Positions 59,169 through 64,000 of a DNA stretch of 64,000 nt are shown here, piece after piece (positions within the stretch are counted from its first letter, which is position 1; each line of letters begins with the position of its first letter). This DNA is from Scenedesmus sp. ARA3 (lineage: Eukaryota > Chlorophyta > Chlorophyceae > Sphaeropleales > Scenedesmaceae). Under the pieces are notes generated by a model. It searched no databases. It saw only the letters and a program-made list of their open reading frames with translations, and was not told where the DNA came from. Location: NCBI GenBank assembly GCA_004335835.1, contig RWJK01000881.1, forward strand, positions 16,131 to 80,130. The letters run 5' to 3'. The position numbers were made by a program, and so were the translations under genes.

Positions 59169-61869
59169 TCACAGCTTGCTCACGGGCCGGCCGCCGCCAC
59201 TGCCGCTGCGCGGCGCCGCCCGCAGCACCACCGCCGTAATATCATCCACATACTGGCCCCCATCTACCGCCCGCCACGCCGCCTCCGCCGCCTCCACCAC
59301 CTTCCTCGCCGCACTCTCCGCACTCCCAGCACGCCCGGCAATCGCCACCACCTGCTCATTGCTCAGGTACTCCCACACGCCGTCCGAAGCCACCACCAGC
59401 AGCTGGTCCTGCGGCGTGAGGCGGTGCTTGTAGAGCTGCGGCTCGACTGTTACGCCGATTCTGCGGCAGGGTGTGTCGCCAAAGGCGCGGGACATGGCCA
59501 GGCCTGGGTAGTCCAGCTGCTGGAACCACACCCGGAAGGGGCCCACGCCCTGGCCGCTGCGGTTGGTCATCTGCTGCACGCGGCCCTCATTGAGCACAAT
59601 GCGCAGCTGCACGGCGGCAGACGGGAGACACAGAGCAGTCAGCAGGGTGAGCTTTTGTGTGGACGAGGCAAGGTAGGGCTTGTGCTTGGGCGTAATGCGC
59701 AGAGGCAGGCGGGACAGCATGGGTGCAGCAGGCAGAAGGATGAGCTGCTGCAAGCAAGTGAGACCTGGTAGCCGGCCCATGCCGGCCCATTAAGCAGGTG
59801 CCTGTGTCACAGGTGGGGCACAATACAGCAAAACAGAAGAATTGCTTCGCTCCTAGCGCATCAGACCCTCCACCAGGCGAGGTGATGACAACAAACCACC
59901 TTGATAGCAAAGACAGGTTTCGATCCTGTGACCTATGGGTTATGAGCCCATCACGCTTCCACTGCGCCACTTTGCTTGCAGTCCAGGTGCAGCTCAACTC
60001 TGCTGCATTGGATGAGCAGGCAGACACCCGCCCCGCTCCTTGAAAGCCACAGAGCGCTGCGACAGCAATGCCCGGGGCGCCCCCAGTGCTCAACCCTTTT
60101 CTTTGTCTGCGCAGCTCTAGTTTGTGAATGCAAAACCACTGCCTCCGCTCACCTGCTCATCTGGCCGCTCAGGCTTGTGGTCATCAGACAGCGGGATCGC
60201 CTGCCAGCTGGCGCCATCCTCCTCACTGCTGCTGCCGCTACTACCATTACTACTGCGCTGCTGCTGCCGCAGCCGCAGGTCCCACGCCTTCGGCTGCGAC
60301 ATGCGCCGGCCCAGCACCGCCCTGCTGTCTCCAACCCATGCTGTGGTGATGCTGTCAGCCCCGATGTGGCACAGCAGCGCCGTGCTGCCGCTGTCAAGCG
60401 TGTTTATGCCCGAGCCAGTCAGCATGTGGTCTGTCTCCGCAAACACAGCCGTCAGCAAGCTCTGGCACAGCGGCACTTGGTCCACCAGCGGCTTCGGCAC
60501 AGCTACGGAGGCCTCCTCAGGCGTCCTGCTGCTACTGCTGCTTTCCTGCAAGCTGTCCTGCAAGCTGTAGCTGGCAGTGTGCTCTGGCTGCGGCACTACC
60601 TGGTGCTTGCTGACTGCCCTGCCATGCCGAGCCTGCGCATGCTTGCTGCTGTTGGCCACAGCTGCCGCTGCTCCCTCGGCAGCGGTTGCGTAGTGTGCGT
60701 GGCTGCCTGCCTCGCCTCTATGATCGGGAATGACAACATACGGCAGCTGCGAGCCAAGCAGCATCTCCGGATGGTGCTGCTGCCGCGGCTGCTGCTGCTG
60801 CTGCTTGCCGTGGCGCTTTCCTGCAGGCTTCCCCTGCTGCTGCTGCTGCCCCCAGCCCCAGCTGCTGCTGCTGCTGCTGCCTTGCAGGACCAGGTCTGCT
60901 GCTGCCGCCACCACCCTCTGCATGAGCACTGCGGGCAGGTGCTGGATGAGGAAGGTGCTGACCAGGTGGCCGTACCTGCCATGGCCATCCATCACCCCCA
61001 GCAGCATCTCGCCAGGGCTGCGGAACTGCTGCATGATCAGACCCCTGCAGGAAAAAAAGAGTTGCAAGGCGGCGGACAATCGGCTAAGCAGATGAAAGTG
61101 CTGCTTGGGGACGAGTAAGCAAGGGTAGAGAGCAATGGGCTGTGCGCAGACACCAACGCCTGCTGTGGCAGTGCAAGGACCAAGCCTGATTTAACTGTGC
61201 ACAGCTGCACGCAATGATTGACCATCCCCTGCTGCTGCTGCTGCTGCGCAGCTGCTCAAGCTGCTCCCTAACGCCTAAGTCTCAGAGCGCCTGCAGCGCA
61301 CCTGTCTTGGTTCTGCTCCTTGCCGCCGCCCCGCATGAAGCCCTTCTTGCTGAACCCTGCCACATCAACCTCAAACCCTAGCCATGGCGGTTGCAGCGCA
61401 TACTGGCGCTCCAGCTGCTCTCGAGTGGAGCTGCTGCTGCTGTTGCTTGGTAGGGGCGGCGGTGCTGCTGCTGGTTCTGCTGCCAGTGCAGAGGAGGAAG
61501 CAAATGAGGCTGCATGGCTGGCTGACGCAGCGCTGTTGCCTGTGCATGGCCGGCTGCTGTGCAGCTGCAAAGGGCCCAACTGCTGTTGGGCTAGGAGTCT
61601 GCGCGTTTATATCGGCAAAAGCATTAACAAAGCAAAAGCATTAACAAAGCTAAGACAGAACCACGTGTCGAGGGCAAACATCAGTGAATGTTTGGCAACG
61701 CTATGTAGGCTGTGGCGTTGCTAACTGCACTCTTCAATTCCAAGCTACTACGTAAGCACAAACAACAGCATTCACCACCAGAGTACTACATGTACACTAA
61801 GGATGTACCCATGACCTGCTATGTAGCACTGTGTGAATGCTGCTGTGTTGCTGTGCAGCACTCACCCAT
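59169..61869 (-). CDS. PP2C-type protein phosphatase with a large insertion
   Basis: Exons 61869-61866 (only ATGG), 61590-61302, 61044-60153 and 59606-59169 give 540 aa in phase. The first exon is the least certain; it was chosen because exon 2 has no ATG before its conserved part and this 4-nt exon has a good donor and matching phase. PP2C motifs: FEVDVAGFSKKGFMRG, NQDR (95-98), LLGVMDGHGRYGH with metal-binding Asp117/Gly118, AWVGDSRAVLGRR, PGLAMSRAFGD, VVASDGVWEYL (Asp470) and YVDDITAVV (Asp516-517). It should be an Mg/Mn-dependent Ser/Thr phosphatase. Between DGHG and GDSRA there are roughly 150 extra residues of Gln/Ser/His-rich low complexity. The N-terminal ~65 residues are Ala/Ser-rich. 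The third intron contains a tRNA gene on the same strand. Confidence 0.88.
59905..59976 (-). tRNA. tRNA-iMet (CAT), initiator
   Basis: 72 nt without intron. The acceptor stem pairs AGCAAAG with CTTTGCT, the anticodon arm is TGGG-CTCATAA-CCCA (anticodon CAT), and the B box GGATCGAAACC and the AGC..TA ends are typical of eukaryotic initiator tRNA-Met. It lies inside the third intron of the PP2C gene on the same strand. No T4 terminator follows directly. Confidence 0.92.
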
Positions 61870-62603
61870 GGCTGCAGTGCCTGGACAGCCTGAACACGGG
61901 GCCAAACGCAAGTGCCTGTTTTTCAAGGACTGATGCTGTTCTTCCGGACCAGCTGGAGCAGTCTTTGCCTTCCCGCAGCTTGTAGCGGGCCGGCAGGGCG
62001 GTGGTGCAGGCCTGGGGCAGAACGTGGAAGCCCAAGGCAAGCGTCTTCCCAAACGCAAGTTGGTCCGAAGCGGCTGCGAGACCCTGACCAGCTGATGTTA
62101 CGAAACGAAGCTGCTGGCGGGTCATACTAGCAACCGGCTGCCTTGGTGCGGTGTTCACAGTTTGAGTCTGCTCACTGCCTCGCTGCAAATCGCTGCAGCG
62201 CCTGGTCAAAATGTTTTAAACGTAAAACTACACTGACGACCAACGCAATTGACTCGGCTGCGTCACTGTGCAGGCCTGAGTGCGAAGAGTACGTTTGACA
62301 GGAGGAACCCTTACACTCGCAGCCACGAAAACATAAGCTGATGAGTAGCTATCTATGCAGGTTAGAAGCCGGAACGGGTACATCACAGTGTGACGCAACA
62401 CCCGTCAGCTTTATAGGGTTTGCTTTGACGACAACCTGGACGCCGCATTTCCGGTCTGCTGACTAGCTCACGCTTATCGCTGAATTTGAAGTGTGTCAGC
62501 TACTTCGATCAACAGCGGCAGCACGTGTAGTCACCGCAGCTACACCTCAGGACATTGGACAAACGCTCGCTGGTCCCCCTTTGATAATTGCAGCAGCAGC
62601 CAA
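61870..62603. promoter_or_regulatory. divergent promoter region, PP2C / D-LDH genes
   Basis: 734 bp between divergent starts. An open frame at 61862-62209 (-) ends at the same ATGGGTGAG site used as PP2C exon 1 but in another frame; I do not accept it as coding. Both promoters should lie here. Confidence 0.45.
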
Positions 62604-63950
62604 ATGCAGCTCCAGCAGCGTTGTGCAGCTGGCACATCGCCGTATGTCAGGCCCACAGCCGCTGTTAGGTCAGCAGCAATCAGGCCTCACCAGCACAGCA
62701 AGCAACAGCGCGCTCAGCTGCTGCACACTGCTGTTGCAAGCCAGGAAGCAGCCACAAATCAGATGGAGGATGCAGGCAACGACTTGTCTGTAAAGAAGGC
62801 GGCAACACAGATCACTGTATTCAGCGCAGGTGACTGATTGTCAAGCAAGGCGTGTGCTGAACAGCAACACAGCACACTGGTGTACCTTTGCCACGCAGCA
62901 GCCGTGCAGCGCAACACAGCATGCCTCTGCTGCGTGCATTGCAGCGTTAGTGCTACTTTGCAAGCATGCTGCAAGTACTAGCTTGCAGCCCCCACCTTAG
63001 ATGCACTCGATCAGCCACAACGTCACGATGTGCTCTGTCCCACTGGTAACACCAGGTTCACTTGTCGTGAAGCGCTCACAGCATGCACGTCTCTGCACGC
63101 ACTTGGCAGCGCTCCCTGTCCACCTACAAGGCTGCTGTCGAGCCAATTTCTGTCATGCTGCCACCGCTGCTGCTGCTGCTACTGCTGTTGGCTGCAGCTC
63201 AATATGTTGAGGGATTCCTGGCTCGGCCGCTGAAGGAGGCTGGCTTCCAAAATGTGAACTTCACAGAGGTGCGTTGAGAAGTTCAGGGCAGCTGCAGCAG
63301 CCAACAGCAGCAGCAGCAGCAGCAGGATGAGCAGTAGCAGCCAACCACAGCGCCCAACAACCCACAGCACACAGCTATCCACCAGGCCAGCACTCCTCAC
63401 AGCTTGCTCTGCTTCCAACCATCACCATCACCGCACCAGTGCCAACCGGGGCACCAGCTGCAGCTTACCCTGTTCAACCCTTTGTTCACCAGCAAAGTCA
63501 TATGACTCTTGACTCTTGGATCAGATACCTTCGCTAGGCTCTCTCTATGCACACAGCTGCACACTTAGCCTGGTGCTCCTGCTGTATTGTGCATTCCCTC
63601 CCTGCTGCCTGCCAGACTGTGCTGGACAAGTACACTGCAAGCCTCGCCCAGGACTGCCAGATTGTGTGCATCTTCGTCAACGACCAATGCGATGCAAAGG
63701 TGGGCGCACAACAGCGTGCTTTTACTACAAGGTTTGCTGTGCGAGTGACGCGTGCTGCCTACGCATGTGTGAGGGACGCAGCTGCTCACGGCGCGTGATG
63801 CTGCATCTTCTTGTGCGTGCAGAGTGCCAGCACATAGGACGCATGCAAGTGCCTCCAGAAATATCACCTACACAAAGTGATATCGGTAAACTCATCTGCT
63901 CATCATCCCACACCTGCCTGCCTGCCCGCCTGCCGCCCTGCTGCTGCTGC

Positions 63951-64000
<50 letters not shown>
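62604..64000 (+). CDS. D-lactate dehydrogenase-type 2-hydroxyacid dehydrogenase, organelle-targeted, 3' truncated by window edge
   Basis: Exons 62604-62829, 63198-63268 and 63616-63699 are in phase; the gene continues past the window. The ATG at 62604 starts a Gln/Arg/Ala-rich segment of about 55 residues without acids, consistent with a plastid or mitochondrial transit peptide. Then comes ATQITVFSAAQYVEGFLARP, LDKYTASLAQDC and IVCIFVNDQCDAK. This is the N-terminal substrate-side domain start of the LdhA-like D-lactate dehydrogenases (Ile-Thr-Val-Phe strand, FVND motif). The NAD-binding and catalytic residues lie outside the window. By family it would reduce pyruvate to D-lactate in fermentation. 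Confidence 0.83.
63938..64000 (+). repeat. CTG microsatellite at the right edge
   Basis: About 18 CTG units (one TTG break) run to the end of the window inside an intron of the D-LDH gene. The true length is unknown. Confidence 0.95.

Noticed and set aside
61862..62209. 115-aa minus-strand frame as first exon of the PP2C gene
   Set aside because: It ends at the same GTGAG donor but leaves two bases, which does not fit the acceptor at 61590; the 4-nt ATGG exon does.

Overview
The window is nuclear DNA of a green alga. Chlorophyceae is the best fit, plausibly Sphaeropleales (Scenedesmus/Tetradesmus type); this is inference. The signs are: genes cut into many short exons by GTGAG..TGCAG introns; TGTAA polyadenylation signals; CTG/CAG triplet tracts in exons (as poly-Gln, poly-Ala, poly-Ser) and in introns; an LCIB-type CO2-concentrating protein; and a (Ser-Pro)n cell-wall glycoprotein. 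All exon joins were worked out by hand from splice sites and reading phase. In each complete model the phases close and the total length is a multiple of three.

Layout, left to right. 1-1249 (-): 5' part of a secreted (Ser-Pro)n glycoprotein running off the left edge. 2837-6972 (-): 1097-aa Gln/Ala-rich helical protein. 7217-11325 (+): LCIB/LCIC-family theta-carbonic-anhydrase-like protein, head to head with the previous gene across 244 bp. 12989-15419 (+): unrecognised protein with an unresolved start. 16323-21283 (+): GATA-type zinc finger plus SAM domain regulator. 24911-28337 (-): WRAP53/TCAB1 WD40 protein. 28874-32334 (-): membrane-anchored apyrase. 33226-34239 (+): small Pro-rich, probably plastid protein. 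37429-44617 and 47573-54600 (both -): two tandem PiT (PHO4-type) phosphate transporter genes. 55062-57644 (+): plastid DUF2301-type membrane protein. 59169-61869 (-): PP2C phosphatase with an initiator tRNA-Met gene in an intron. 62604 to the right edge (+): 5' part of a D-lactate dehydrogenase-type 2-hydroxyacid dehydrogenase.

The genes do not form one pathway. Nutrient acquisition is over-represented: inorganic carbon (LCIB), phosphate (two PiT genes) and nucleotide hydrolysis (apyrase).

The most unusual signal is structural. In at least seven of the genes, short stretches spanning an exon-intron junction have been copied in tandem. Degenerate copies of exon heads lie in the intron before the working exon, and copies of exon tails with their donor site lie in the intron after it. 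I count more than twenty. One, at exon 9/10 of the PiT genes, is shared by both tandem paralogs, so it probably predates the gene duplication. The paralogs also differ by intron gain or loss, including an 18-nt micro-exon in one that is fused to its neighbour in the other.

Long gaps between genes hold minisatellites, a dispersed repeat of about 60 bp and otherwise nothing I can recognise.
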